Source of the DNA: an uncultured Bacteroidales bacterium
GTDB taxonomy: Bacteria; Bacteroidota; Bacteroidia; Bacteroidales; Lentimicrobiaceae
NCBI GenBank assembly: GCA_937864935.1
Contig: CALMDN010000321.1
Location: 1-28,260, forward strand
Direction of reading: 5' to 3'
Length of the DNA stretch: 28,260 bases
Numbering within the stretch: the first letter of the stretch is position 1; each line of letters opens with the position of its first letter. This document shows positions 8,119-15,812 of the stretch, piece by piece. The notes beneath the pieces are model-generated. The model was not told the origin of the DNA and searched no databases. It saw only the letters and a program-made list of their open reading frames with translations. The translations under genes were made by a program, and so were the position numbers.

Positions 8119-9465
8119 TCACGAAAAATCTAGGTTGCTTATTCTGAGGATTTTGGTCCGGGGATTCTTTTTCAGATATATCCGGATAATCTGCCGCGTA
8201 TCGCGGTTATCATCGTAATGGCTGATGCATTCGTGCAGGCCGTCAACGCCGGAACCGGCATTATCGGTAAACCCGAATCCAATGTACCTGCCTCCGGCAA
8301 TTTTTACCACCGCGGCCTCTTCCTTGCTGCGTCCCTTTTCTACGATAAAAAAGTCGGGATGATTGAATCCGGAAAGCCGGATGGCGGCTTCTGCCCTGCG
8401 GTTGTAACTTTCAGGAGTCTCTATGCCTGTGCAGGCCCCCCGGCATTGCCTGATTCCAAAATGAAAACAGGGCCCCTCGGTATCATAAAGGCCGCAGAGT
8501 TTCTGACAGAGTTCAAACTTTGAAACAAGGTTGTGCAGATAGTTCCGGGCATGTTCATGGGTAGTAAAAGAGGTAACCGGCTGATGCCCGTTCAGGTTTT
8601 TCCCGATGTACAGCCTCAGGTATCCCTGATCGTCGGTATAACTGAACAGCCCGGAACTGAAAACTGACCTTCGCTGGGTCCGGTTAAATACTGGCTTGTG
8701 TTTTTTGATTTCCGCTGATTCAAGCAGCAAAGCAATCAGCTCACTTCCTGTAACCTCGTAGCTAACTGAAGCAATGCGGCTGCGCATTTCAACGGCTTTT
8801 ACCGTATCGTTGTTGCGGAAATGCTGCAACAAACGCTCGTATATGTTTTTACTCTTGCCGATATAGATCACTTTGCCATGCTCATCGTGAAGATAGTAAA
8901 CCCCCGTTTCTTCCGGAACATCCTTAATCATATCGGGTACCGAATCGCCTTTCTGTTTCTCAATAGCAGTCCGGTCTTCCTGGAGCAACAACTCCAGCAG
9001 TCGGGTAGTGGCCAGTGCATCTCCGGCAGCACGATGTCTGTTTTCTATCTTGATTCCCAATTCCTGACAAAGCTTCCCGAGACTGTAAGACTGTTTGCCA
9101 GGCAACAGCTTACGGCTCATTTTTACGGTACAGATCGTCGGTTTACGGTAATTGTATCCCAGCCGTTTGAATTCATGCCGTATAAAATTGTAATCAAAAG
9201 CAGCGTTGTGCCCGACAAAAGTTGCTCCCTCTGTCATTTCAACAATCTTGCGGGCCACTTCAAAAAAACGCGGGGCTCCGGCAACCATCTCATTGGTGAT
9301 GCCGGTGAGGCGGGTGATCATATACGGAATGGGTTGCTCCGGATTGATGAGGGTGCTGAACTCATCAACAATCCGGGTGCCATCGTGCAGGTAAATGGCA
9401 ATTTCTGTCAACCTTTCGCTGACAAAACTCCCGCCTGTTGTTTCAACATCAATTACCGCATACAT
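8119..9465 (-). CDS. DEDDh exonuclease fused to GIY-YIG (UvrC-like) nuclease
   Basis: 448-residue two-nuclease protein. Residues 1-165 are a DnaQ-like 3'-5' exonuclease: YAVIDVETTGG with D6 and E8, GHNAAFDYNFI with D91, and HRAAGDA with H144 and D149 complete the DEDDh set. Residues 186-265 are a GIY-YIG domain (TGVYYLHDEHGKVIYIGKS). A UvrC-like cysteine cluster follows (C320, C324, C333, C341, C345), of which C333-x7-C341-x3-C345 has the spacing of the UvrC iron-sulfur region. The UvrB-binding, RNase H-like and helix-hairpin-helix parts of UvrC are absent. Such fusions occur in several phyla, and a DNA-repair role is inferred. The start MYAVID at 9465 begins directly at the fold; a 13-residue upstream extension to 9504 would span the promoter box. 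Confidence 0.88.
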   Translation of the reverse strand: MYAVIDVETTGGSFVSERLTEIAIYLHDGTRIVDEFSTLINPEQPIPYMITRLTGITNEMVAGAPRFFEVARKIVEMTEGATFVGHNAAFDYNFIRHEFKRLGYNYRKPTICTVKMSRKLLPGKQSYSLGKLCQELGIKIENRHRAAGDALATTRLLELLLQEDRTAIEKQKGDSVPDMIKDVPEETGVYYLHDEHGKVIYIGKSKNIYERLLQHFRNNDTVKAVEMRSRIASVSYEVTGSELIALLLESAEIKKHKPVFNRTQRRSVFSSGLFSYTDDQGYLRLYIGKNLNGHQPVTSFTTHEHARNYLHNLVSKFELCQKLCGLYDTEGPCFHFGIRQCRGACTGIETPESYNRRAEAAIRLSGFNHPDFFIVEKGRSKEEAAVVKIAGGRYIGFGFTDNAGSGVDGLHECISHYDDNRDTRQIIRIYLKKNPRTKILRISNLDFS

Positions 9466-9471
9466 ACGCTG

Positions 9472-9479
9472 CAAATGTA
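9472..9479 (-). promoter_or_regulatory. Bacteroidota -7 box for the exonuclease-DUF4403 operon
   Basis: The reverse strand reads TACATTTG, a perfect TAnnTTTG match, with only six nucleotides between the box and the ATG at 9465. If used, the transcript would have almost no leader. No TTTG -33 element is seen at the expected distance, which lowers confidence. Confidence 0.4.
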
Positions 9480-9628
9480 AATACCTTTCGGGGTTTCTCT
9501 GCACATGGAGGCAACAATTATCTCAGTTAAACTCATGCTTGCCCGGTTTAAGGTTTCCCTGGTATCAGCCTGCGGGTGATTCTCCTTCGGGCAGAATTAA
9601 AACAAGAATTCCTGATTGACTTTAATCA

Positions 9629-9666
9629 AAACCAGAGGGGCTGCTGCCATGGCAACAGCCCCTCTG
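9629..9666 (-). terminator. Intrinsic terminator after hsp20
   Basis: Long GC-rich hairpin: CAGAGGGGCTG (9633-9643) pairs with CAGCCCCTCTG (9656-9666), with one mismatch and an inner TGCC/GGCA stem. On the reverse strand it is followed by GGTTTTGATT, a moderate T-run. It lies 24 nt past the hsp20 stop codon. The rest of 9466-9690 holds no gene that I can support. Confidence 0.75.
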
Positions 9667-9690
9667 TAAATTTAATCAGCGAAAGCAGAA

Positions 9691-10122
9691 TCAGTTGATT
9701 TCAATCTGCTTTGCCGGCTTCACTTTGGCTTCTTCCCTTTTGGGGATAGTGATGTTCAGCACTCCATTGCTGTGGGTGGCCGCAATCTTATCCGGTTCTA
9801 CCGATTGAGGCAGGCTGAAAGAACGGCGGAATGAGGTGTAGCTGAACTCGCGGCGCATGTAACGCTCTTCCTTCTCCTCATTTTTAGATTCTTTCTCCGA
9901 TGAAATGGTCAGCACATTGTTTTCAAGATGAATGTTGAAATCACCTTTTTCGAGGCCAGGTGCCGCTACTTCAATGCGGAAATCCTCTTTGCCTTCTATG
10001 ATGTTGACAGAAGGCATGTTGATACCGGTCTGAAATTCAAAAAGATTGGGTAAATAATCCCTTCCGAAAAATTCATCCACAATGCTTGGGAAGAAACTTT
10101 TGCTTTTCAAAATTGGTAACAT
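9691..10122 (-). CDS. hsp20: Hsp20 / alpha-crystallin small heat-shock protein
   Basis: 143-residue ATP-independent holdase chaperone of the cytoplasm. The alpha-crystallin domain spans about 35-130: it starts at PSVNIIEGKEDFRIEVAAPG, continues through LENNVLTISSEKE, and ends with the family hallmark NGVLNITIPKRE. A short C-terminal tail carries VKPAKQIEIN, where I-x-I at the end is the usual oligomerisation motif. The length is typical. A strong Shine-Dalgarno-like GGAGGG lies 7 nt before the ATG (10130-10135), which is rare in this phylum and suits a highly translated stress gene. The gene is bracketed by hairpin terminators and so is likely monocistronic. No perfect -7 box is seen upstream; a GTTAAACC direct repeat lies there instead. 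Confidence 0.95.
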   Translation of the reverse strand: MLPILKSKSFFPSIVDEFFGRDYLPNLFEFQTGINMPSVNIIEGKEDFRIEVAAPGLEKGDFNIHLENNVLTISSEKESKNEEKEERYMRREFSYTSFRRSFSLPQSVEPDKIAATHSNGVLNITIPKREEAKVKPAKQIEIN

Positions 10123-10150
10123 GGTTTAACCCTCCATTTTTTGGTTTAAC
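10123..10150 (-). promoter_or_regulatory. hsp20 leader: ribosome-binding site within an 8-nt direct repeat
   Basis: On the reverse strand GTTAAACC occurs twice, at 10143-10150 and 10123-10130, exactly 20 nt apart. The second copy abuts the ATG. GGAGGG (10130-10135) lies between them, overlapping the second copy by one base, and is a good ribosome-binding site. The repeat could be a regulator site or an RNA element; this is inferred from position only. Confidence 0.4.
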
Positions 10151-10244
10151 TTAGGTTTTCGACCCAAGATTTTCAAAATCCGTACCAGAGGAAAAAAAAG
10201 GTACTTGTAGCGTAAGCAACTGTCAATTTGTCTGGATATTTAGA

Positions 10245-10291
10245 TTGTAACAGCAAAAAGGCGCCATATTGGCGCCTTTTTGCTGTTACAA
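10245..10291 (-). terminator. Perfect 22-bp hairpin terminator after udk
   Basis: Two 22-nt arms (10245-10266 and 10270-10291) are perfectly complementary around a 3-nt loop (tat). The core is GGCGCC with flanking AAAAA/TTTTT, so the T-run follows the GC core in both directions. It sits 25 nt beyond the udk stop and would insulate hsp20 from read-through. Confidence 0.85.
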
Positions 10292-10316
10292 AGTATTTTC
10301 CGGAAGATCTGCAGAC

Positions 10317-10931
10317 TCAGGTAAGCTTGAGATTCATCTTTATGCGGGAGGTAAGGATGTCGATGGCTACATGGTTGGCTCCGCCCTGAGGCACAATGAT
10401 ATCGGCATAGCGCTTTGTGGGTTCGATAAACTGGAGGTGCATCGGTTTCACATATTTATCGTAATGATCCAATACCTGGGTAAAGGAACGCCCCCTTTCC
10501 TCAATATCGCGGCGGATAATCCGCATCAGGCGGTCGTCGGCATCAGCATCCACAAACACCTTGATGTCCATGCGTTCACGAAGCCGGGGGTTCGACATAA
10601 TGAGGATCCCTTCTACAATCACCACTTCGCGCGGCGCCACAGGAATTGTTTCCTTCGCCCTGGCACAGGTCAGGTAACTGTAGATCGGCATTCCGACTGT
10701 TTCACCTTCCCTGAGCATATCGAGGTGTTTGATCAGCAGGTTAAACTCAATGGACGATGGATGGTCGAAATTGATTTTCGCCCTTTCTTCAGGGCTGAGA
10801 TGGCCATTGTCTTTGTAATAGGAATCCTGAGGAAGTATTGAAACCGAATCTTTCGGCAGCTTTTTTACGATCTGCTTAACGACGGTTGACTTACCGCACC
10901 CGGATCCTCCGGCAATTCCGATAATGAGCAT
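10317..10931 (-). CDS. udk: Uridine kinase
   Basis: 204-residue P-loop kinase that phosphorylates uridine and cytidine to UMP and CMP with ATP or GTP in pyrimidine salvage. The Walker A motif GGSGCGKST occupies residues 8-16. Further family features are LPQDSYYKD near 33 (nucleoside-binding Asp), NFDHPSSIEF near 54, EGILIMSNPRLRE near 109 (Walker B region), and RDIEERGRS with the lid arginines, followed by PTKRYADIIVPQGG. The start at 10931 (MLIIGIAGGSG) is the family start; a longer in-frame ATG at 11051 would add 40 unrelated residues. TATATTTA on the reverse strand at 10955-10962, one mismatch from TAnnTTTG, is a weak promoter candidate 23 nt upstream. A perfect hairpin terminator follows the gene. 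Confidence 0.95.
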   Translation of the reverse strand: MLIIGIAGGSGCGKSTVVKQIVKKLPKDSVSILPQDSYYKDNGHLSPEERAKINFDHPSSIEFNLLIKHLDMLREGETVGMPIYSYLTCARAKETIPVAPREVVIVEGILIMSNPRLRERMDIKVFVDADADDRLMRIIRRDIEERGRSFTQVLDHYDKYVKPMHLQFIEPTKRYADIIVPQGGANHVAIDILTSRIKMNLKLT

Positions 10932-10987
10932 GCTAGAAGGTATTGGATTGGGGGTAAATATAGAAAAAAAAGCGTCCGGAAAAGCTG

Positions 10988-11560
10988 GAATGTTGGAAGA
11001 ACAGAAGGATATGGCGGACTTGCGCTCACGAATGGCATGGTTGCCACTCATGAGCCCGCAGCCCGTATCCTACCCAAATCCCTCCGCTTTAAAGCTGGTC
11101 ATCCCAGGTTCCTTCCTTGAGCTTTACCTGCAAAGATTTAATCAATTGAATTAATTCATTCTCCATTTTGTAATGAAGTTCATCCATTTCCTCAAAAGAA
11201 TCCTCAGAAATCTGCCGGGCTTTTAAAAAACTTGTAATACAAGAATGAAACTCCCCGGAAGAAGCAAGTGCAATGTTGCAAAAATGTAGATATTCCTTAA
11301 TGCTTTTCCTGCAGTAACCTTCCGCAATATTCCTGCTGATACTATGAGCTGAATCAATACAATTTGAAGCGGTTTTCTTAAGTTCCCAAGGGAAATTAAG
11401 CAATTCCCTGCATGTAAGAATATATAAATCCACAGCATCCTGCCATACCCTAAGTTGTTTAAACCCACGGTTGATGTTCTTTCTTTGCGACATGTGTGAA
11501 TCCTGTATTGATCAAACTCCATCATTCCATCCTTCCATCCTTCCAACAACCCATCATTCC
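10988..11560. repeat. Low-complexity and imperfect inverted flanks around the four-helix-bundle gene
   Basis: The left flank has GGAATGTTGGAAG at 10988-11000. The right flank (11519-11560) has CCATCATTCC twice (11519-11528, 11551-11560), with CCATCC/TTCC units and CTTCCAACA (11540-11548) between them. CTTCCAACA is the exact reverse complement of TGTTGGAAG at 10992-11000, and GGAATG occurs on both sides in opposite orientation. The flanks therefore form a loose inverted pair enclosing the gene at 11089-11493. Whether this is a mobile unit is inference. Confidence 0.4.
11089..11493 (-). CDS. Four-helix-bundle protein (S23 / IVS-encoded protein family)
   Basis: 134-residue protein of the family first met in open reading frames of 23S rRNA intervening sequences. 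The sequence shows the typical order FKQLRVWQDAVDLYILTCRE, then PWELKKTASNCIDSAHSISRNIAEGYCRKS, then EYLHFCNIALASSGEFHSCI, and a final amphipathic helix. It is almost entirely helical and has no catalytic signature. The family also includes the Avd accessory protein of diversity-generating retroelements, but no reverse transcriptase or template repeat is nearby, and there is no rRNA here. The function of free-standing copies is unknown. The gene is flanked by low-complexity repeats and by eye is richer in A+T than its neighbours. It stands alone between udk and the decarboxylase operon. Confidence 0.88.
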   Translation of the reverse strand: MSQRKNINRGFKQLRVWQDAVDLYILTCRELLNFPWELKKTASNCIDSAHSISRNIAEGYCRKSIKEYLHFCNIALASSGEFHSCITSFLKARQISEDSFEEMDELHYKMENELIQLIKSLQVKLKEGTWDDQL

Positions 11561-11612
11561 AATCACTTTCCTTTTAGTCAGAAGTCCTGTTTCCGGCCTT
11601 CCTGCTGTTAGC

Positions 11613-12776
11613 TTACGATAGGAACCCCAGGATGATACCGGCGGCAACTGCACTTCCGATCACTCCGGCAACATTGGGTCCCATGGCATGCATCAGCAGG
11701 TGGTTGGTTTTGTCGTATTCAAGACCCACCACCTGAGAAACGCGGGCACTGTCGGGAACGGCCGATACACCTGCATTTCCGATAAGGGGATTCATTTTAT
11801 TCCCTTCTTTCAGAAAAAGATTTATGATTTTCACAAACATTACCCCACCAAAAGTGGCAATTACAAAGGAGGCAGCTCCGAGGGCAAAAATACCTACTGA
11901 TTTTGCTGTAAGGAAGGTAGTTGCTTGTGTTGAAGCTCCAACGGTAAGACCGATCAGTATTGTTACAATATCGATCATGGGTCCCTTGGCTGTATCAGCC
12001 AATCGTTTGGTTACACCACTTTCTTTGAGGAGATTCCCAAAGAAGAGCATTCCGAGCAACGGTAAACCGGATGGAACAATAAAGCATGTAAGCAACATCC
12101 CGATGATGGGGAACAAAACCTTTTCAACTTTTGAAACACTGCGTGGCGGTTTCATGCGGATTAGGCGCTCCTTTTTTGTGGTGAGCAGGCGCATTACCGG
12201 AGGTTGGATTACCGGTACCAATGCCATGTAGGAATAGGCTGAGATCGCAATCGCCCCCAGCAATTCCGGGGCCAGTTTGGATGAAAGGAAGATAGCGGTC
12301 GGGCCATCCGCACCACCGATAATCCCGATGGCTCCAGCCTCAGAAGGCGAAAAACCCAGAAGCAGCGCTATGGCATAGGCGCCAAAGATTCCAAGCTGGG
12401 CAGCAGCCCCGATCAGCATCAGTTTGGGATTGGAGATCAGCGCAGAAAAATCGGTCATAGCCCCGATCCCAAGAAAAATCAACGGCGGGTAAATTCCTTG
12501 TAAAACACCAAAATACAGGTAGTTTAGCACACTACCCGATTCATAGATCCCGATTTTCAGTCCAGGCATAAAGGCAATATTGCCAACCAGAATTCCAAAT
12601 CCAATAGGGATCAGCAACATAGGTTCGTATTCCTTCGCAATGGCCAGATAAATAAAAATCAGACCTATGCATATCATAATCAGGTGCCCGCTGGTTACAT
12701 TGGCAAAAGCGGTGTAAGTGAAAAACTGGTTCAGGTGATCACTCACGAAGCTCAGAAAACTTCCGGAATGTTCCAT
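11613..12776 (-). CDS. mmdB: Na+-translocating decarboxylase beta subunit (MmdB/OadB family)
   Basis: 387-residue polytopic membrane protein that decarboxylates the carboxybiotin of the carrier protein and couples this to Na+ export. Key family features are GIIGGADGPTAIF around 151-163, with Asp157 corresponding to the essential Na+/proton-coupling Asp of OadB, and GNAGVSAVPDSARVSQ around 333-348, with the conserved Asn, Gly, Ser and Arg345. About nine to eleven hydrophobic segments are visible, starting after a short N-terminus (MEHSGSFLSF). The gene starts three nucleotides after the biotin-carrier stop and is the last member of the operon. No clear terminator is seen downstream. From sequence alone the substrate could be oxaloacetate, malonate or glutarate, but the mce neighbour favours methylmalonyl-CoA. 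Confidence 0.93.
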   Translation of the reverse strand: MEHSGSFLSFVSDHLNQFFTYTAFANVTSGHLIMICIGLIFIYLAIAKEYEPMLLIPIGFGILVGNIAFMPGLKIGIYESGSVLNYLYFGVLQGIYPPLIFLGIGAMTDFSALISNPKLMLIGAAAQLGIFGAYAIALLLGFSPSEAGAIGIIGGADGPTAIFLSSKLAPELLGAIAISAYSYMALVPVIQPPVMRLLTTKKERLIRMKPPRSVSKVEKVLFPIIGMLLTCFIVPSGLPLLGMLFFGNLLKESGVTKRLADTAKGPMIDIVTILIGLTVGASTQATTFLTAKSVGIFALGAASFVIATFGGVMFVKIINLFLKEGNKMNPLIGNAGVSAVPDSARVSQVVGLEYDKTNHLLMHAMGPNVAGVIGSAVAAGIILGFLS

Positions 12777-12779
12777 CGA

Positions 12780-13223
12780 TTATTCTCCTATCACGATTAA
12801 TACATCCCCTTCCATCACCGAATCTCCTTTACTGACTTTCAGACTGACGACTTTGCCTTCTTTGTCAGCATTGATGTTATTCTCCATCTTCATGGCTTCA
12901 AGGGTGATCAGTTTCTGTCCGACTTTGACCACGTCCCCTTCACGTACATGAAGGTCGAGAATTACCCCGGGCAAAGGAGATTTAATACTTCCGGTTCCCT
13001 TGGGTGCCGATGGACTGGAGGTTTTGGCAATGCTCGGGGCTGAATCGGTTGAAGGAACACTCACTGACCTTACCAGCTTTGGTGTTTTGGTCGTCTGAAT
13101 GGCCTTGTCAACTTCAACCTTGTACGAAGTTCCGTTTACTTCTACTTCGGCAATGTTTTCTTCGATATTCTGAATCTCAACCTCGTAAACATTCCCGTTT
13201 ATGGTGAATTTAAATTTTTTCAT
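12780..13223 (-). CDS. mmdC: Biotin carboxyl carrier subunit of the decarboxylase
   Basis: 147-residue carrier protein. Residues 1-40 form a small beta-rich domain (MKKFKFTINGNVYEVEI) also found in pyruvate and oxaloacetate carboxylase carriers. An alanine/serine/proline-rich linker covers about 45-77. The biotinyl domain covers 78-147, with the biotinylation motif EAMKMEN; Lys112 would carry biotin. GSIKSPLPGVILDLHV and GDSVMEGDVLIVIGE frame the domain. It moves the carboxyl group from the MmdA carboxyltransferase to the MmdB membrane subunit. The gene starts 42 nt after the lamin-tail/OadG gene and ends three nucleotides before mmdB. The symbol follows the Veillonella naming; many annotations would call it an acetyl-CoA carboxylase carrier-like protein. 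Confidence 0.92.
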   Translation of the reverse strand: MKKFKFTINGNVYEVEIQNIEENIAEVEVNGTSYKVEVDKAIQTTKTPKLVRSVSVPSTDSAPSIAKTSSPSAPKGTGSIKSPLPGVILDLHVREGDVVKVGQKLITLEAMKMENNINADKEGKVVSLKVSKGDSVMEGDVLIVIGE

Positions 13224-13265
13224 TTTGCAGATATTTTTAAAACTATTGTTCTTTTCTGGTCCGGA

Positions 13266-14165
13266 TTAACGGGGCTGGTTCCGCAATCCATAGATTTTTG
13301 AACTCCAGGGTGAATAAGTCCGGGAAACTTTTTTAATCGTTAAAATGGCTTCCTCGTGATCATGCAGTTCGCTGATATAGAGATGAATCGCCATGGCAAT
13401 GGCAGCATTTACTTCGCCGGTTATTTCAATACCCGGTAAGGATTCTTCCTGCGGCTCTTTTTTACACTCACGGCAGAACAGCCTCTTCAGGTTAATGCTG
13501 TAAATCCTTTTGGTATTCTTGAATACTATATATAAAAGTATCAATGCGGCAAATACCACAGACATAGCAATAACAGCCATCCCGACACCATAAGGATCCA
13601 TTTCAACAAACTTTTCACCTGCTGATTCAACTGTTCCGGTGAAATTGTTGGCCATTGGAGTTGTTTTTTCAAGAAATCCCCACTCATGATTTCCGTCTGT
13701 TAGGCGCCCGAAAGATACATCTGGCTTCTGGGGGCCGAACTTTACTGCATCAATTAAGCCTTTTCCATTGCCTTCATAGATTGCTACATAATCCGTCTCT
13801 TCAAGGGTAAAGTTCAAATGCAGAATTCCCCTGGTAGGAACATTATCAGCAAAAAACACAAGATAATTCCTCGGAGCAATCTGCGTTATGGGGTCACCTT
13901 TGGGAATATAATACTTGGTTGGGTTCAACGGGTCATTGGTCAGGTATGACCCCCCGATATCCACCGTGTTATAGGCTGAATTGAAAATTTCAATCCACGC
14001 ACTGTGCTGCCCGTAATCGTCAACGTAGTTTGAATCGTTGAGTACCAGTATCTCATTGATCTTCAGGTCACGCGTGCTCTGGGCTAGCAGGCTGCCCGGA
14101 AAAAGCAGCGCTACCAGAATGAAGCATGCAAGGGCCCATCTGATGACAGTTCTTATTGTCTTCAT
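13266..14165 (-). CDS. Lamin-tail domain fused to OadG-type gamma subunit
   Basis: 299-residue fusion. Residues 1-29 are a signal peptide (cleavage likely after SLLAQ). Residues 33-175 resemble a lamin-tail (LTD) immunoglobulin-like domain: LKINEILVLNDSNYVDDYG, then AWIEIFNSAYNTVDIGGSYL, and LNFTLEETDYVAIYEG. A single membrane helix covers about 193-216 (VGMAVIAMSVVFAALILLYI). The cytoplasmic tail has CREC (231-234) and ends in the OadG-like stretch EVNAAIAMAIHLYISEL and SPWSSKIYGLRN. OadG subunits help assemble the Na+ pump and normally have only a short outer segment, so the large outside domain is the unusual part. It lies between mmdA (10 nt) and the biotin carrier (42 nt), which supports membership of the pump. 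The LTD ligand is unknown. Confidence 0.85.
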   Translation of the reverse strand: MKTIRTVIRWALACFILVALLFPGSLLAQSTRDLKINEILVLNDSNYVDDYGQHSAWIEIFNSAYNTVDIGGSYLTNDPLNPTKYYIPKGDPITQIAPRNYLVFFADNVPTRGILHLNFTLEETDYVAIYEGNGKGLIDAVKFGPQKPDVSFGRLTDGNHEWGFLEKTTPMANNFTGTVESAGEKFVEMDPYGVGMAVIAMSVVFAALILLYIVFKNTKRIYSINLKRLFCRECKKEPQEESLPGIEITGEVNAAIAMAIHLYISELHDHEEAILTIKKVSRTYSPWSSKIYGLRNQPR

Positions 14166-14175
14166 CTCTACCGGT

Positions 14176-15735
14176 TTATAAAGGTAAATTTGAATGTTTC
14201 TTCGGAGGATTCACATCCTTTTTGGTGGCCAGTGCCTGAAATGCCCTGATTACCCTGAACCGGGTGTTGCGAGGTTCAATCACATCATCAATGTAACCAT
14301 ATTTGGCTGCATTGTAAGGATTGGCAAATTTATCCTTGTATTCATCCTCACTCTCACGGATAAACTCTTCTTTCTCCTCAGGACTTGTAAACTCAGACAG
14401 TTTCTTGTTATGCAGCACCTCAATGGCACCCTTGGGCCCCATAACCGCGATTTCAGCTCCCGGCCATGCATAATTAATATCCCCGCGCAGGTGCTTGGAG
14501 CTCATTACACAATAGGCACCGCCATAGGCTTTGCGCAGCACTACCGTAACTTTCGGCACAGTGGCTTCACCATAGGCATACAGAAGTTTCGCTCCGTGAA
14601 TGATGATTCCTCCGTATTCCTGAGCAGTTCCCGGCAAAAAGCCCGGAACATCCACCAGGGTCAGGATCGGAATATTGAAAGCATCGCAGAACCGCACGAA
14701 ACGGGCAGCTTTGCGCGAAGCATTGATGTCGAGCACTCCGGCCAGGTAATTGGGCTGATTGGCCACAATACCTACCGACATCCCATTGAAACGCGCATAG
14801 CCCGTTACAATATTCGGAGCATAGTGCCGCTGTATTTCAAGAAACTCACCGCAATCCACGATTGAATGAATCACATCCTTGACATCGTAGGGTTTGTTCG
14901 GGTTGTCGGGGATGATATAGTTCAAGGAATCTTCAAGCCTGTCGATGGGGTCGGGGCAAGTTGCCAGTGGTGGCTCTTCCAGGTTATTCTGCGGAAGGAA
15001 ACTGAGCAGTTTCCGTATCAGTGCAATCCCTTCTTTTTCATCATCGGCTACAAAGTGGCTGATTCCTGATTTGGTTCCATGTACCATGGCACCTCCCAGT
15101 TCCTCCTCAGTCACCACTTCACCGGTAACCGTTTTTACCACTTTGGGGCCGGTAACAAACATATTGCTTGTTCCTTTGCTCATGACGATAAAATCGGTAA
15201 GTGCCGGAGAATAAACAGCTCCCCCTGCACAGGGACCAAAAATGGCCGAAATCTGGGGAATTACCCCGGAAGCAAGAATGTTGCGTTCAAAGATTTCGGC
15301 ATAGCCTGCCAGACTGTTAACCCCTTCCTGTATCCTGGCACCTCCGGAGTCGTTGATCCCAATCACCGGAGCTCCAACCTTCATGGCCTGGTCCATGACT
15401 TTGCAGATTTTGTTGGCGAAGGTTTCAGACAGCGATCCTCCGAAAACAGTAAAGTCCTGTGAAAAGACATATACCACCCTTCCGTCGATGGTGCCATGTC
15501 CGGTCACTACCCCATCAGAGAGAAACTCCTGTTTTTCAATCCCGAAATTGGTACAGCGGTGGGTGACAAACATGTCGAACTCTTCAAAACTGCCCTCATC
15601 CAGAAGCAATTCTATCCTTTCGCGTGCAGTAAGTTTACCTTTGGCGTGCTGTGCATCAATCCTTTTCTGGCCGCCACCCAGTTTGGCCTGTTCCCGCTTG
15701 TCGAGAAGTCCCTTGATTTTGTCTTCAAAAGCCAT
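14176..15735 (-). CDS. mmdA: Methylmalonyl-CoA decarboxylase alpha / acyl-CoA carboxyltransferase subunit
   Basis: 519-residue biotin-dependent carboxyltransferase that moves the carboxyl of (S)-methylmalonyl-CoA to biotin, releasing propionyl-CoA. The two crotonase-like halves carry the oxyanion-hole motifs: [19 protein letters not shown] and [18 protein letters not shown] in the N-half, and [24 protein letters not shown] and [17 protein letters not shown] in the C-half. The C-terminus [23 protein letters not shown] is typical. Length and motifs are shared with the propionyl-CoA carboxylase beta chain. The operon with a Na+-pump beta subunit and epimerase supports the decarboxylase direction. 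It starts 77 nt after mce, and the ATG at 15735 ([17 protein letters not shown]) is the family start. No separate promoter box is seen before it. Confidence 0.93.
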   Translation of the reverse strand: MAFEDKIKGLLDKREQAKLGGGQKRIDAQHAKGKLTARERIELLLDEGSFEEFDMFVTHRCTNFGIEKQEFLSDGVVTGHGTIDGRVVYVFSQDFTVFGGSLSETFANKICKVMDQAMKVGAPVIGINDSGGARIQEGVNSLAGYAEIFERNILASGVIPQISAIFGPCAGGAVYSPALTDFIVMSKGTSNMFVTGPKVVKTVTGEVVTEEELGGAMVHGTKSGISHFVADDEKEGIALIRKLLSFLPQNNLEEPPLATCPDPIDRLEDSLNYIIPDNPNKPYDVKDVIHSIVDCGEFLEIQRHYAPNIVTGYARFNGMSVGIVANQPNYLAGVLDINASRKAARFVRFCDAFNIPILTLVDVPGFLPGTAQEYGGIIIHGAKLLYAYGEATVPKVTVVLRKAYGGAYCVMSSKHLRGDINYAWPGAEIAVMGPKGAIEVLHNKKLSEFTSPEEKEEFIRESEDEYKDKFANPYNAAKYGYIDDVIEPRNTRFRVIRAFQALATKKDVNPPKKHSNLPL

Positions 15736-15812
15736 TTAGCATTTAATTTAGCGCGAAAAACCCGAAAAATCAGAGTTTCCAGTTGTTTTCCGCAGTGATT
15801 ATCTGGTGTGAT

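Noticed and set aside
11089..11493. The four-helix-bundle gene as part of a diversity-generating retroelement.
   Set aside because: The family includes Avd, but no reverse transcriptase, template repeat or variable-repeat target is in the window.
11223..11549. A 108-codon frame starting in the low-complexity repeats next to the four-helix-bundle gene.
   Set aside because: It overlaps the real gene in another frame and its start is made of repeat-derived residues; no family resemblance is seen.
14176..15735. The carboxyltransferase as propionyl-CoA carboxylase beta chain.
   Set aside because: The sequence alone allows it, but no biotin carboxylase gene is present and a Na+-pump beta subunit is in the operon, which favours the decarboxylase.
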